Positions 30,922 to 38,240 of a stretch of 40,163 nucleotides of DNA are shown here, piece by piece. Location: contig DAOUDK010000056.1 of the NCBI GenBank assembly GCA_034431315.1, forward strand, positions 1 to 40,163, given 5' to 3'. A program made the translations under genes and the position numbers. How positions within the stretch are numbered: the first letter of the stretch is position 1; each line of letters begins with the position of its first letter. Under the pieces are notes generated by a model. That model did no database searches, was not told where the DNA came from, and saw only the letters and a program-made list of their open reading frames with translations. The DNA comes from JAUWOY01 sp034431315. Lineage in GTDB: Bacteria; Chloroflexota; Anaerolineae; VGOG01.

Positions 30922-31092
30922 GGCTAACTTCAGTTGTGCCAAATGGCATGTATCCGCTCACCGAGCCGCCCAGTGCCGTCGAAGCCGCTTCGCTCCTGGC
31001 AGTTGCCGTTCGACTGAGTCTGTTGAAGTCACGACCGGACTTCCACCGCCTAGTAGACGACAGCTTCAGGACACACCAACGACTGGTTGGGC
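30922..31092 (-). other. attC-like site of the SnoaL cassette
   Basis: Minus strand: R'' GCCCAAC (31086-31092) to R' GTTAGCC (30922-30928), 171 nt. L-like arms TGGTGTGT and ACATGCCA can pair with two G-T wobbles. An internal hairpin GAAGTC/GACTTC surrounds ACGACCG. It is about 80% identical to the site at 31660-31831. Confidence 0.65.
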
Positions 31093-31128
31093 CGCCCACT
31101 GACGCAAGCCTTCCTTACACGTCTTGGT

Positions 31129-31563
31129 TCACTCGAAGGTGGATACGTTGGCAGTCCGCACCCATTGCCCATCTTGCTTCTCGTACGTCATTATGCCTGC
31201 ATAGACGAATTCTTGTCCTCGCTGAACGCCGGCCTCATCGGTTTGTGTGCGGCGCACTTTCGTCCGCGTGATCATCCAAGCCATGCTGGCGTCCTGTGAC
31301 ACCCGCACGATGGGCGGCTCAAGGTCATCCCATTCGTAGTAGGTGGCGTTCTTGAAATACTGTTCGAAGTCTTGCCGTATGGCCTCACGTGAGATGTGCC
31401 GGATGGCTCCGTTGCCTACGCGGATGAAGGACTCGGCGTGATTGGCGAAGAGTGCATTGGCATCAGTGGCGAAGTGCGCCCTGCGGGCGTTGGCGTGGAT
31501 GGCTAACAGTTCCTCTTTGGCTTTCTCGATTTCGCTGATGTTCATCTTGGGATTGACGCTCAT
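31129..31563 (-). CDS. SnoaL/NTF2-like protein (cassette gene)
   Basis: A 144-aa protein of the NTF2-like cone fold: EIEKAKEELLAIHANARRAHFATDANALFANHAESFIRVGNG (helical region plus first strand), HISREAIRQDFEQYFKNATYYEWDD, and the terminal strands ASMAWMITRTKVRR, FVYAGIMTYEKQDGQWVRTANVSTF. Such proteins are small-molecule isomerases, hydrolases or binding proteins. The start ATG 31563 has AAGGAGG 6-7 nt upstream. It is the sole gene of its cassette, with a 100-nt leader after the leading edge. The substrate is unknown. Confidence 0.82.
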   Translation of the reverse strand: MSVNPKMNISEIEKAKEELLAIHANARRAHFATDANALFANHAESFIRVGNGAIRHISREAIRQDFEQYFKNATYYEWDDLEPPIVRVSQDASMAWMITRTKVRRTQTDEAGVQRGQEFVYAGIMTYEKQDGQWVRTANVSTFE

Positions 31564-31659
31564 GAGAACCTCCTTGAGAGTGAATTGGCGGCAAGGTAGT
31601 GAGCCGCTTGATACCTTGATACGTTGAGCATTTTGCTTCTGGGTCTGTGCGAGAAGGTG

Positions 31660-31831
31660 GCCTAACTATAGTTGTGCCAACTGGCATGTATCCACTCACC
31701 GAACCGCCCAATGCTGTCGAAGCTGCTACGCTCTTGGCAGTTGCCGTTCGGCTGAACCTGTCGGAGTCACGGCCAGACTTCCACCGGCTAGTAGGCGACA
31801 GCTTTCAGGACACACCAGGGAGTTGTTAGGC
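31660..31831 (-). other. attC-like site of the nucleotidyltransferase cassette
   Basis: Minus strand: R'' GGCCTAAC (31825-31832) to R' GTTAGGCC (31659-31666), which are perfect 8-bp complements. L-like arms CTGGTGTGT and ACATGCCAG can pair across nine positions including two G-T wobbles, with two unpaired bases in the extension (GG-AT). It is 172 nt long, longer than most attC sites but within the range they span. Confidence 0.7.
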
Positions 31832-31845
31832 CGCTCTCAAAGCTC

Positions 31846-32685
31846 TTATGTGATCTGCCCGCCCGCCACCATCTCTCTGGCGTGTCTGACCCAGCCCAAC
31901 AATGGATGACGCCTTTCTCTATAGCTGTTTGACCATTGCGTAGCCAACTCGTCAAACGCGACACTGCTCTGTTCTACTATCCCAAGAATCCCTGAAGCCG
32001 TGTAAGGTTGCTGAGTAGCCCCCAACTGCACCACCACCTGATTGCCGATTCCCCCTTCTCTGTGGTGCGTGGTACCCTCAGCTCGGTCTTGCAACATCAT
32101 CCCCAACACACAACAGTCTCGAACCATATCCAATGCTAGATGGAGGGCTATCAGCAAGTCATTGCGTGCCACCTTGTACACCGCTATCACACCCTTGAAC
32201 CAGAAACGGCTCACCATTTTCTGAAACTGTTCAGATGAGACCAAAGACAGGTTAGGTTGCTCAAAGGTCTTGGACAAGGTTTCATCAACCTGGGTTGACT
32301 GAGAGAAAATGACCTTGATGCCTTGCCTGAAAGGGAGCGGAGACCATTCTTCAATCCGCCCCAACTTTGACTCAGTCGTAATCACCAGATCAATTCGACG
32401 CAAGTCTTCAAAGCAGACTCGGGTGGTGCTCCGAAGCGCATTGGATGATTGCTCATAAGCGTACAGGGTACCCAAGGGCCTGAGCCAGTCTGTCGTTGGA
32501 TAGAAACGCTTCATCGCTCCATCCTTGACGACCAACAACACATCAACATCACTCCAAATGTCCCACTGAACCTGAGATTGGGAAGCTGATCCGAACAAGG
32601 CCAGCGCCAAAACATCTGGATCAGGCTGGAGAAGCGTCACCAGGTCTTGAACGGCAGCTTCTTGCCACAGACTTGTCTCAATCAT
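31846..32685 (-). CDS. Nucleotidyltransferase of the Pol-beta superfamily (cassette gene)
   Basis: A 279-aa protein. The signature GSAS (32-35) and DxD (D46, D48 in WDIWSDVDVLLVV) mark a Pol-beta-type nucleotidyltransferase; a third acid lies in RRIDLVITTESKL. The rest is a helical C-terminal part (LLIALHLALDMVRDCCVLGMMLQDRAEGTTHHREGG described as consecutive helices). The layout resembles ANT(6)-type aminoglycoside and lincosamide adenylyltransferases. Its place in an integron-type cassette fits a resistance or detoxification role, though the substrate cannot be read from the sequence. A TATAAT-like stretch lies in the leader at 32727. Confidence 0.78.
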   Translation of the reverse strand: MIETSLWQEAAVQDLVTLLQPDPDVLALALFGSASQSQVQWDIWSDVDVLLVVKDGAMKRFYPTTDWLRPLGTLYAYEQSSNALRSTTRVCFEDLRRIDLVITTESKLGRIEEWSPLPFRQGIKVIFSQSTQVDETLSKTFEQPNLSLVSSEQFQKMVSRFWFKGVIAVYKVARNDLLIALHLALDMVRDCCVLGMMLQDRAEGTTHHREGGIGNQVVVQLGATQQPYTASGILGIVEQSSVAFDELATQWSNSYRERRHPLLGWVRHAREMVAGGQIT

Positions 32686-32759
32686 CGGTCAACCTTTGGC
32701 TCTGGGAGAACACCGAAAACTGGCGATTATACATTCCCTTCACGCGGTGACACAGAGCG

Positions 32760-32783
32760 GCCTAACTTGTTATTAGCACGCGC
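32760..32783 (-). other. Minimal attC remnant of the second GNAT cassette
   Basis: Minus strand GCGCGTGCTAATAACAAG followed directly by GTTAGGCC. R'' (GTGCTAA) and R' (GTTAGGC) are separated by about 6 nt only, so the L region has been deleted. The cassette probably can no longer excise from this side. Confidence 0.6.
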
Positions 32784-32785
32784 TT

Positions 32786-33667
32786 CTATGTCCTAAGATA
32801 GCTTCTGGTAATGCCCTGATTCTGGAAACCAAACCGTTCATAAAACCGCTGAGCGGTGTGGTTGCTGTTTGCAGTATCGGTGTGCAAATAGCGATAACCT
32901 TTGCACTGCAAGTACCTGGCTAGCAACTGTAGGGACTTTGTGCCCAATCCTAAACCTCTGTAGGGCTTGTTTACACCTATCCAGGTCAGGTACACTGTAT
33001 CATCTGTGCAGCCTCCGGTTAGCTCTTCCAAAAACCTTACCTGGGCAGTACATACTGTTCTGTCCTCCAGTTGCACTCCGAAATCTTGCACGTTGGTGTG
33101 CTGTATCCTCTTGGCTATGAGCTTCAGTTCTACGTTATCTGGTAGCTGCGCATCTTCCATATCCAAGCTATAGTACACATTCTCTTGCTCAATCTGAAAA
33201 CTGTGCGTTTGCACAAGTTCATCGATATGCCGCAAGCTGCTATGTAGTTTCCCATGATGAGCATTACAACTCATACCAAGAATGTGATAAAACGCGTGCC
33301 CCTTCTTGAAGCGCTTCAGATAAGCGTTGGCTTTCGCCAACAAGACTTCGCCCACATCTGCTCGTCCCTCTTCAAAGTAGAAATGGCGAATCACGCCAAT
33401 ACGCGGGTTATAGAATTTCTCACCGCTGGCATCCCAGGCGAAACTCGGTTGTCCATATTGAACAAAGCCAAGTGTCTGATCATTCTCCGTCACGAAGAAC
33501 GTTTCCAGATCCTTGAAGAGTGTTTCGCCGTTCAGTTTGTCTTCAAGGAGACAGGCCCGCCACCGCTCAGTTGATACAGGGAAGAAGTACGGTATATTTG
33601 CACCGATTCTTCTCCAGTATTCAAGTAACTTGTGCAAGTCGCTTTCTTGGTATTCCCTGATATCCAC
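32786..33667 (-). CDS. GNAT-family N-acetyltransferase (cassette gene)
   Basis: A 293-aa protein with a C-terminal GNAT domain: GVNKPYRGLGLGTKSLQLLARYL carries the acetyl-CoA loop (RGLGLGT), and HTDTANSNHTAQRFYERFGF is motif B. The N-terminal 150 residues (REYQESDLHKLLEYWRRIGA onward) look like a second, degenerate GNAT fold, so this may be a tandem GNAT. GTG 33667 is chosen because it lies 24 nt inside the cassette leading edge; the frame's extension to ATG 33763 crosses the cassette boundary. Cargo for a detoxification function is possible. Confidence 0.78.
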   Translation of the reverse strand: MDIREYQESDLHKLLEYWRRIGANIPYFFPVSTERWRACLLEDKLNGETLFKDLETFFVTENDQTLGFVQYGQPSFAWDASGEKFYNPRIGVIRHFYFEEGRADVGEVLLAKANAYLKRFKKGHAFYHILGMSCNAHHGKLHSSLRHIDELVQTHSFQIEQENVYYSLDMEDAQLPDNVELKLIAKRIQHTNVQDFGVQLEDRTVCTAQVRFLEELTGGCTDDTVYLTWIGVNKPYRGLGLGTKSLQLLARYLQCKGYRYLHTDTANSNHTAQRFYERFGFQNQGITRSYLRT

Positions 33668-33883
33668 GGCGTCTCTCTTGGCGCGTGCTAACTCGTTATT
33701 ATACGGAAACCTTTCCACCTCATCCTCCATGGGGGTCTTATACGGAAAGCTGCTATGCCGCATACGGCGCTCTTCACGAACGGTGGCAACGCCAATACGT
33801 CATGGCCTACCGCGCACCGTCCCCTCACCTACCTGCCTATCGCCCTCCCGCAGGCCCAATACAACCCGCGGGACGGCGAACGG

Positions 33884-34085
33884 CTACTCACCGCGAAGGT
33901 GCGCGTGGAAGACCTCGTTGAACTCTGCCGGTTTCTCGATGAACGGCACGTGGCCAGCATCCTCAATGACGACTTCCTTGTAGCTGCCACCAGCGGCGGC
34001 GTATTTCTCCAGCACGGCGCGGGTCTGGCCTAGCATGGGCTGCGATTGCCTTGGCGATTATGCCTTCCATTGTTGAAACGCTCAT
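33884..34085 (-). pseudogene. Remnant of an alpha/beta hydrolase
   Basis: From ATG 34036 the minus strand reads MLGQTRAVLEKYAAAGGSYK, then EVVIEDAGHVPFIEKPAEFNEVFHAHL, the typical C-terminus of an alpha/beta hydrolase with the catalytic histidine in AGHVP. Upstream, a start at ATG 34085 with AGGGAGGA leads MSVSTMEGIIAKAIAA in a different frame. The central part, with the nucleophile, is missing. It appears to be an internally deleted, frameshifted gene; the leading edge of the adjacent cassette follows at 33691. Confidence 0.7.
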
Positions 34086-34110
34086 GTCTTCCTCCCTCGG
34101 AACAATTGTA

Positions 34111-34535
34111 AATTGTGAATTGTGGATTATTTCCTGTGGGCCCGCGTTGTCTTAATGCTGGCGTTGATGATCCGGCACAGTTGATCGTTCTCGTCGGTGA
34201 TGTCGCGCAGTCGTGACTCTGGTAGCATTTCGCTTCGGGTAACGATTTTGAGCCAAACTCTTGATTCATTCAGCTCTTTGAGGCAAATCTTGAGTTTGTG
34301 GATAAAATCGTTTGTACTTTCAGCCTCGCGCGCTTCGGCGTAATGCGCCGCAGGTGCAGTGCCACTGCGCAATAGTTGCCCACCGATATGCCGACCAGCC
34401 TGCGTTTTGGGCAAATGGCTACAAAGCTTGATAACCCTCACCGCAAAGTCAATCAGTCGCTTTTCAATATCGTCACCCTTAGCCACGCCACCCCCTCATT
34501 CACAATTCACAATTCACAATTCACAGTTCACAATT
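34111..34535. repeat. Inverted repeats flanking the four-helix-bundle gene
   Basis: AATTGTGAATTGTG at 34111-34124 is the exact reverse complement of CACAATTCACAATT at 34501-34514. The right end continues as a run of (CACAATT) units to 34535, five copies with one change. The pair encloses one gene and resembles the ends of a small non-autonomous element. Confidence 0.6.
34127..34486 (-). CDS. Four-helix-bundle protein (S23-like)
   Basis: A 119-aa protein starting at GTG 34486 behind GAGGGGG. The pattern RLIDFAVRVIKLCSHLPKTQAGRHIGGQLLRSGTAPAAHYAEAREAESTND (in order: first helix, LP turn, second helix with the QLLRSGTS-like motif) and FIHKLKICLKELNESRVWLKI is that of the four-helix-bundle family encoded in 23S rRNA intervening sequences. 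Proteins of this family are small, widespread and of unknown role. Here it is not in an rRNA gene but sits alone between inverted repeats. Confidence 0.85.
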   Translation of the reverse strand: MAKGDDIEKRLIDFAVRVIKLCSHLPKTQAGRHIGGQLLRSGTAPAAHYAEAREAESTNDFIHKLKICLKELNESRVWLKIVTRSEMLPESRLRDITDENDQLCRIINASIKTTRAHRK

Positions 34536-34537
34536 AA

Positions 34538-35302
34538 CTACGTCCCGACGACGATCGCTCCATCCACGCGCAACACCGCGCCAGAGACAAAGCTGGCCTC
34601 GTCCGACGCCAGGAACAGGTAGGCGTCGGCGACGTCGCGCGGCTGGCCCATGCGACCCAGCGGTATGCGGGCCTTCATGCGCTCTATGATCTTTTCGGGC
34701 ATGGAACTCAGTATCTCGGTGGCGATAAAGCCGGGGGCCACGACGTTGACGCGGATGTTGTAGCGGCCCAACTCGCGGGCCCACACCTTGGTCATGCCGA
34801 TCACGCCGGCCTTGGTGGCCACGTAGTTGGTCTGGCCAAAGTTGCCGTCCAGGCCGACGACGGACGAGGCGTTGAGGATCACGCCGCTTCCCTGCTCGAT
34901 CATGTAGGGAGCGATGGCCTGGGTGCAGTTGAACACACCCTTGAGGTTGACGGCTATCACCAGGTCAAAGTCTGCTTCCGGCATCTGCTTGACCAGCTTG
35001 CCATCTTTGACTTTGACCAACTGGTTATCGCGCAGGATGCCGGCGTTGTTGACCAGCACGTCCACCCGGCCATACTTGTCCACCACGTCATCCACCCACG
35101 CCTGCACCGCCTGCCGGTCGGTGACGTCCACCTTGTAAAAGTGAACATTGGGGCCAAGCTCCCGAACCGTAGCCTCGCCGGCCTCCTGGTTCACGTCGCA
35201 GATGACCACCGTGGCCCCCGCTTCGACGAATCGCTGCGCCGTCGCTTTGCCAATGCCGGCCGCCCCGCCGGTGATGAGGGTGACCTTGCCTTTCAAACGC
35301 AT
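34538..35302 (-). CDS. SDR-family oxidoreductase, FabG/PhaB-like
   Basis: A 254-aa short-chain dehydrogenase. The cofactor motif is TGGAAGIGKATA (residues 11-22); D at VVICDVN suggests NAD over NADP. NNAG is at VLVNNAGI. The catalytic tetrad is visible as N (AVNLKG), S (LNASSVVG), Y and K (NYVATKAG). The C-terminal PGFIATEI and FVSGAVLRVDGA complete the fold. An insertion VKVKDGKLVKQMPEADFD follows NNAG, typical of some 3-oxoacyl-ACP or acetoacetyl-CoA reductase relatives. GGAGAC precedes ATG 35302. The substrate is unknown. Confidence 0.88.
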   Translation of the reverse strand: MRLKGKVTLITGGAAGIGKATAQRFVEAGATVVICDVNQEAGEATVRELGPNVHFYKVDVTDRQAVQAWVDDVVDKYGRVDVLVNNAGILRDNQLVKVKDGKLVKQMPEADFDLVIAVNLKGVFNCTQAIAPYMIEQGSGVILNASSVVGLDGNFGQTNYVATKAGVIGMTKVWARELGRYNIRVNVVAPGFIATEILSSMPEKIIERMKARIPLGRMGQPRDVADAYLFLASDEASFVSGAVLRVDGAIVVGT

Positions 35303-35342
35303 GATTGTGTCTCCTTTCTCCTTTCTCATTCTTCGTTCCTCG

Positions 35343-36314
35343 TCAACCCCCTTGCACTCGCCCGTATTTCCTCCCCACGATGGACTGCCCAGTTGGGCTG
35401 AGGACGAAATCAACAAAGCCCTTGACCTCGCCCGTGGGCTCCTGGCGCGTTACCAGGAAGAGGGGGCGAAGCAAGTGGTAGCTCCCCTGGCGGACGCTAT
35501 CCGGGGTTGGTGCCGCCTCCTCAATTTCCAGGACTTTGACCTCCGGTGAGAGGTAGCCCATGGACACGTAGCCGATGGCCTGCGGATGCTCGGCTACGTA
35601 CTCCACCACCGCTCGGCTGCTGGGCATGACCACCGCCGTCAGGGTGACTCGCTTGCCGTTCATCACCAGTTTCTCGAAAACCGCCCGCGTCCCCGAACCG
35701 TCCTCGCGGCTGATGGCCACGATCTCCCCCGCTTGCCCTCGCACATCCCGCCAGTCCAAAATCCGGCCGAAGAAGACGTCCTTGAGCTGGAGCATCGTCA
35801 GGCCTTCCACGCGATTCTGGGGGTGGACGACGATGGCGATGCCGTCCAGGGCGATGGGCGTTGACCACAGCAACGTGTCCTCCGGCTCCTTCCAAGAAGT
35901 CATCCCGATGTCCACCTCTCCCTGGCGAACCAACTCGATTCCCAGCAGCGAGCCTCGGTCCTCCACGGCGATGGTCACGTACTTGTGGCGTTCGGCATAA
36001 GCCTGGGCCAATTCCTCCACCAGAGGCTGCATCGAGGTAGAGCCAGTCACCTTGAGATGAACAGGCTCCTGTGGCTCCACCGCACTTGTGCTACAGCCAA
36101 CAAAGAGCAACAGGCCCACCAAGCAGATAGCTGTGCCAATGCTTTTCCAGAATAAATCAGCTTTCCCTGCTACAGATTTCTCTGCTATAGAGGGGCGTCC
36201 TCGCCCCGATTTCGTGGCCAAACTGCTCTTAGGCGGGGCGGGGACGCCCCTTGGTAGCAATCTTGGCGGAAGAAAGTGCAAAGAACTTTTGCCCAGTTGC
36301 ATAGCCAATGTCAA
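35343..36314 (-). CDS. PstS-like phosphate-binding lipoprotein
   Basis: A 323-aa substrate-binding protein. The lipobox is LLFVGC at about residue 74. The mature domain starts VHLKVTGSTSMQPLVEELAQ, the PstS-like phosphate loop, and continues with GSLLGIELVRQGEVDIGMTSW, REDGSGTRAVFE and AIGYVSMGYLS. The N-terminus is odd: about 55 residues before the signal core are encoded by a GC-rich inverted repeat (36191-36251). The frame's first start is TTG 36314 with ATG 36302 next; no start lies closer to the signal. No pstCAB genes are nearby, so the partner permease is not here. Confidence 0.75.
   Translation of the reverse strand: MTLAMQLGKSSLHFLPPRLLPRGVPAPPKSSLATKSGRGRPSIAEKSVAGKADLFWKSIGTAICLVGLLLFVGCSTSAVEPQEPVHLKVTGSTSMQPLVEELAQAYAERHKYVTIAVEDRGSLLGIELVRQGEVDIGMTSWKEPEDTLLWSTPIALDGIAIVVHPQNRVEGLTMLQLKDVFFGRILDWRDVRGQAGEIVAISREDGSGTRAVFEKLVMNGKRVTLTAVVMPSSRAVVEYVAEHPQAIGYVSMGYLSPEVKVLEIEEAAPTPDSVRQGSYHLLRPLFLVTRQEPTGEVKGFVDFVLSPTGQSIVGRKYGRVQGG
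36191..36251. repeat. 18-bp inverted repeat inside the PstS-like N-terminus
   Basis: Arms AGGGGCGTCCTCGCCCCG (36191-36208) and CGGGGCGGGGACGCCCCT (36234-36251) pair at 17 of 18 positions around a 25-nt loop. It lies between the first possible start and the signal peptide of the PstS-like gene. Confidence 0.8.
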
Positions 36315-36315
36315 C

Positions 36316-37128
36316 CTAACCTCTCATCAAGAATATGATCAGAGACACGCTCCCCGCCAGCCAGCAGTAAGCGGCGAAAACGTAGAGCCTGCCTCGTTGA
36401 AGATACGCCAGCAGGAACTTGATACACAGGTAGCCGCTGATCGCCGCTGCCAGGAAGCCGACGATGAGGGGCGCTAACTGGGCTCCGCCGGCTCCGGCCC
36501 GGAACAGTTCAACCAGTTGCAGGAGCCCGGCCCCGAAGATGATCGGCGTGGCCAGGAGGAAGCTGTAGCGAGCCGCTGCCTCCCGTTCGACGCCGCGCAG
36601 CAATCCCATGGCCATAGTCGCCCCCGAGCGGGAGATGCCTGGCGCGATGGCCAGGCCCTGAGCCAGGCCGATGAGCACCGAGTCGAGCCAGCCTAGATCG
36701 CCCAGCGAGCGCTGTCGCTTGCCTAGCCATTCGCTGAGGGTCAGGATGCCCCCCGTGACCAGCAGGAGAGCAGCCACCCAGCCAGGGGAACTGAACAGGC
36801 TTTCGAAGAAGTCCTGGCAAAGGAAGCCCATCAAGGCGGCGGGCAGAGTGCCCACGATGATCAGCCAGGCCAGCCGGGCCTCTGTCTGCTCCAGGTTGCG
36901 CTCCACGAGGCTCCCCGCCCAGGCCCTCGTCAGGGCAACAAGGTCGCGCCAGAAGACGGCCAAGATAGCCACCAGTGTGCCCCAATGGACGATGGTGTCA
37001 AAGACCAGTCCCGGCTCTGGCCAGTTGAGAAGCCAAGGCACCAGCACCAGGTGTCCCGAACTGGAGATGGGTATGAATTCTGTGGCACCTTGTATGATGC
37101 CAAGTACGATAGCTTGAAGTAAACTCAT
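36316..37128 (-). CDS. uppP: Undecaprenyl-diphosphate phosphatase
   Basis: A 270-aa integral membrane BacA/UppP enzyme that recycles undecaprenyl pyrophosphate for cell-wall synthesis. Motif I is ATEFIPISSSGHL (about 15-27), with the glutamate pair region conserved. Motif II is PGISRSGATM (about 163-172). About eight hydrophobic segments span the remainder (for example WLIIVGTLPAALMGFL, WVAALLLVTGGILTL, PLIVGFLAAAISGYLCIKFLLAYL). The family's histidine appears in DTIVHWGTL. Start ATG 37128; promoter at 37147-37175. The PstS-like gene follows with only 1-2 nt between them. Confidence 0.95.
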   Translation of the reverse strand: MSLLQAIVLGIIQGATEFIPISSSGHLVLVPWLLNWPEPGLVFDTIVHWGTLVAILAVFWRDLVALTRAWAGSLVERNLEQTEARLAWLIIVGTLPAALMGFLCQDFFESLFSSPGWVAALLLVTGGILTLSEWLGKRQRSLGDLGWLDSVLIGLAQGLAIAPGISRSGATMAMGLLRGVEREAAARYSFLLATPIIFGAGLLQLVELFRAGAGGAQLAPLIVGFLAAAISGYLCIKFLLAYLQRGRLYVFAAYCWLAGSVSLIIFLMRG

Positions 37129-37146
37129 AACTCTTGCGCGACTAAA

Positions 37147-37175
37147 AGTATAACCGAGTTAGACCAGACTTGTAA
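37147..37175 (-). promoter_or_regulatory. Promoter of uppP
   Basis: On the minus strand: TTACAA (37170-37175), 17-nt spacer, TATACT (37147-37152), about 20 nt upstream of the start codon region. Confidence 0.7.
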
Positions 37176-37195
37176 GGTAACTTTCCCTCTGCGTC

Positions 37196-38164
37196 TTATA
37201 TCTTCCCCGCAAGGAGCGCTTCCACGAACCTGGGGATTGGATCGCTAGCTACAAACTGATCCCGAACATCATAATTCGGCAGTGATGCACGGAAGTGGCT
37301 TGCGATTTCACTGGGGGGAAGGTTCACAATGAAAAACGGCACTTTCCCTTGGGGAGCATTAGCCTGTAGAAAAAACCGCAAGCTGATGTCTGTCCGGGTA
37401 AGAGAGCAACCCAGGCAGAAAACACATGTGGCCTCTCTAAGAGCTGCCGCTGCTTGTGCCCACAAGGTGCGGATGGTCTCATGCTGAAAGTAGACGCTCT
37501 TCTCCGTCAAAGGCGGCACAATGAGTGGTACTTTGTCTTTAACTGTTTCCCGATAGTGGTTCGTATCAACCGGATGAAGAGGGATAGGCACGTAGTAGAG
37601 TGTCTCCCCATAAAATGTCGTGCTCCCCGAGTAAAACCAATTGACGGAGCCGTGAAGCTTGAACAGCCGAAAGGAAGGCTCGCGCTCGCTTGCTGAGACA
37701 GCAGCTTCTCTATGTGCGGCGGGTGTTAGCGTGATTGGGTAAAGTTGACTGCAGTGCAAATGATGACTGGTTGTGGCGGCAGCCCGTTCTATCAAGGTGT
37801 CGTAGTTCAACGTGATGATCGCAGTCTTTCTTTCATGCCACCAACAGATCAAATTGGATAGCCAATCTGGTGGAGAACTCTGGATTGCAAGATGCTCGCA
37901 TTCCTCTAGTTCGTCGGCAATGCTGCGAGATAGATCCAGAAATAAGGCGCGATTGCGAAGGTTTTCAGATTCTGAAAGCCATGGGTGGGATTGTGACAAG
38001 TAGGTCAGCCACATTTCCAGGTCGTCCTCGAACATGTCCCATATAGGTGCGTCAGCACTTGGGGAAGTTCTTGACCGCACCTTCCTGCTTAATTCGGTTA
38101 GGATAGGCATGTGCTTTGAAATCGCGTTCGAGAAACCAGCACCCAGTAGAAAAACTTCCGTCAT
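37196..38164 (-). CDS. Stand-alone SIR2-like domain protein, possible defence NADase
   Basis: A 322-aa protein of the SIR2_2-type superfamily. The N-terminal NAD loop is LLGAGFSNA (6-14). ITLNYDTLIERA corresponds to the TxNYD motif of SIR2 defence proteins, and LFKLHGSVNW carries the conserved histidine. CVFCLGCSLTRTDISLRFFL near the C-terminus is the G-S/C-S late NAD-site block. No zinc cysteines are present, unlike the sirtuin at 6911-7678. Related proteins act in anti-phage systems by depleting NAD. ATG 38164 has AAGGAGGTGA upstream. No second gene is apparent, so it would be a single-gene system or an orphan. Confidence 0.75.
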   Translation of the reverse strand: MTEVFLLGAGFSNAISKHMPILTELSRKVRSRTSPSADAPIWDMFEDDLEMWLTYLSQSHPWLSESENLRNRALFLDLSRSIADELEECEHLAIQSSPPDWLSNLICWWHERKTAIITLNYDTLIERAAATTSHHLHCSQLYPITLTPAAHREAAVSASEREPSFRLFKLHGSVNWFYSGSTTFYGETLYYVPIPLHPVDTNHYRETVKDKVPLIVPPLTEKSVYFQHETIRTLWAQAAAALREATCVFCLGCSLTRTDISLRFFLQANAPQGKVPFFIVNLPPSEIASHFRASLPNYDVRDQFVASDPIPRFVEALLAGKI

Positions 38165-38240
38165 TGTAGTCACCTCCTTGGCTGTCCTTCCCGGAATACT
38201 TGCTTGGTTACCCTCTCTGGGACAAAGGCTTGAACGATGC

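Larger units (their letters stand above)
30916..33691 (-). mobile_element. Integrase-less integron cassette array (CALIN-like)
   Basis: Three complete single-gene cassettes lie head to tail on the minus strand: SnoaL-like (about 30928-31665), nucleotidyltransferase (31666-32765) and GNAT (32766-33691); the first GNAT cassette (to 30927) continues to the left. For each, the leading edge after G^TT is complementary to the R'' region of its own attC: TTAGCCAGCATG (30470-30481 versus 30916-30927, 12/12), GGTGGCCTAAC (31656-31666 versus 31086-31096, 9/11), AGAGCGGCCTAAC (32754-32766 versus 31825-31837, 13/13), and GCGCGTGCTAA (33681-33691 versus 32773-32783, 11/11). No integrase gene or attI is visible. 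Confidence 0.75.

Noticed and set aside
30905..31099. Longer N-terminus for the first GNAT protein
   Set aside because: It is the translation of the attC-like repeat and recurs in the neighbouring copy without a GNAT gene.
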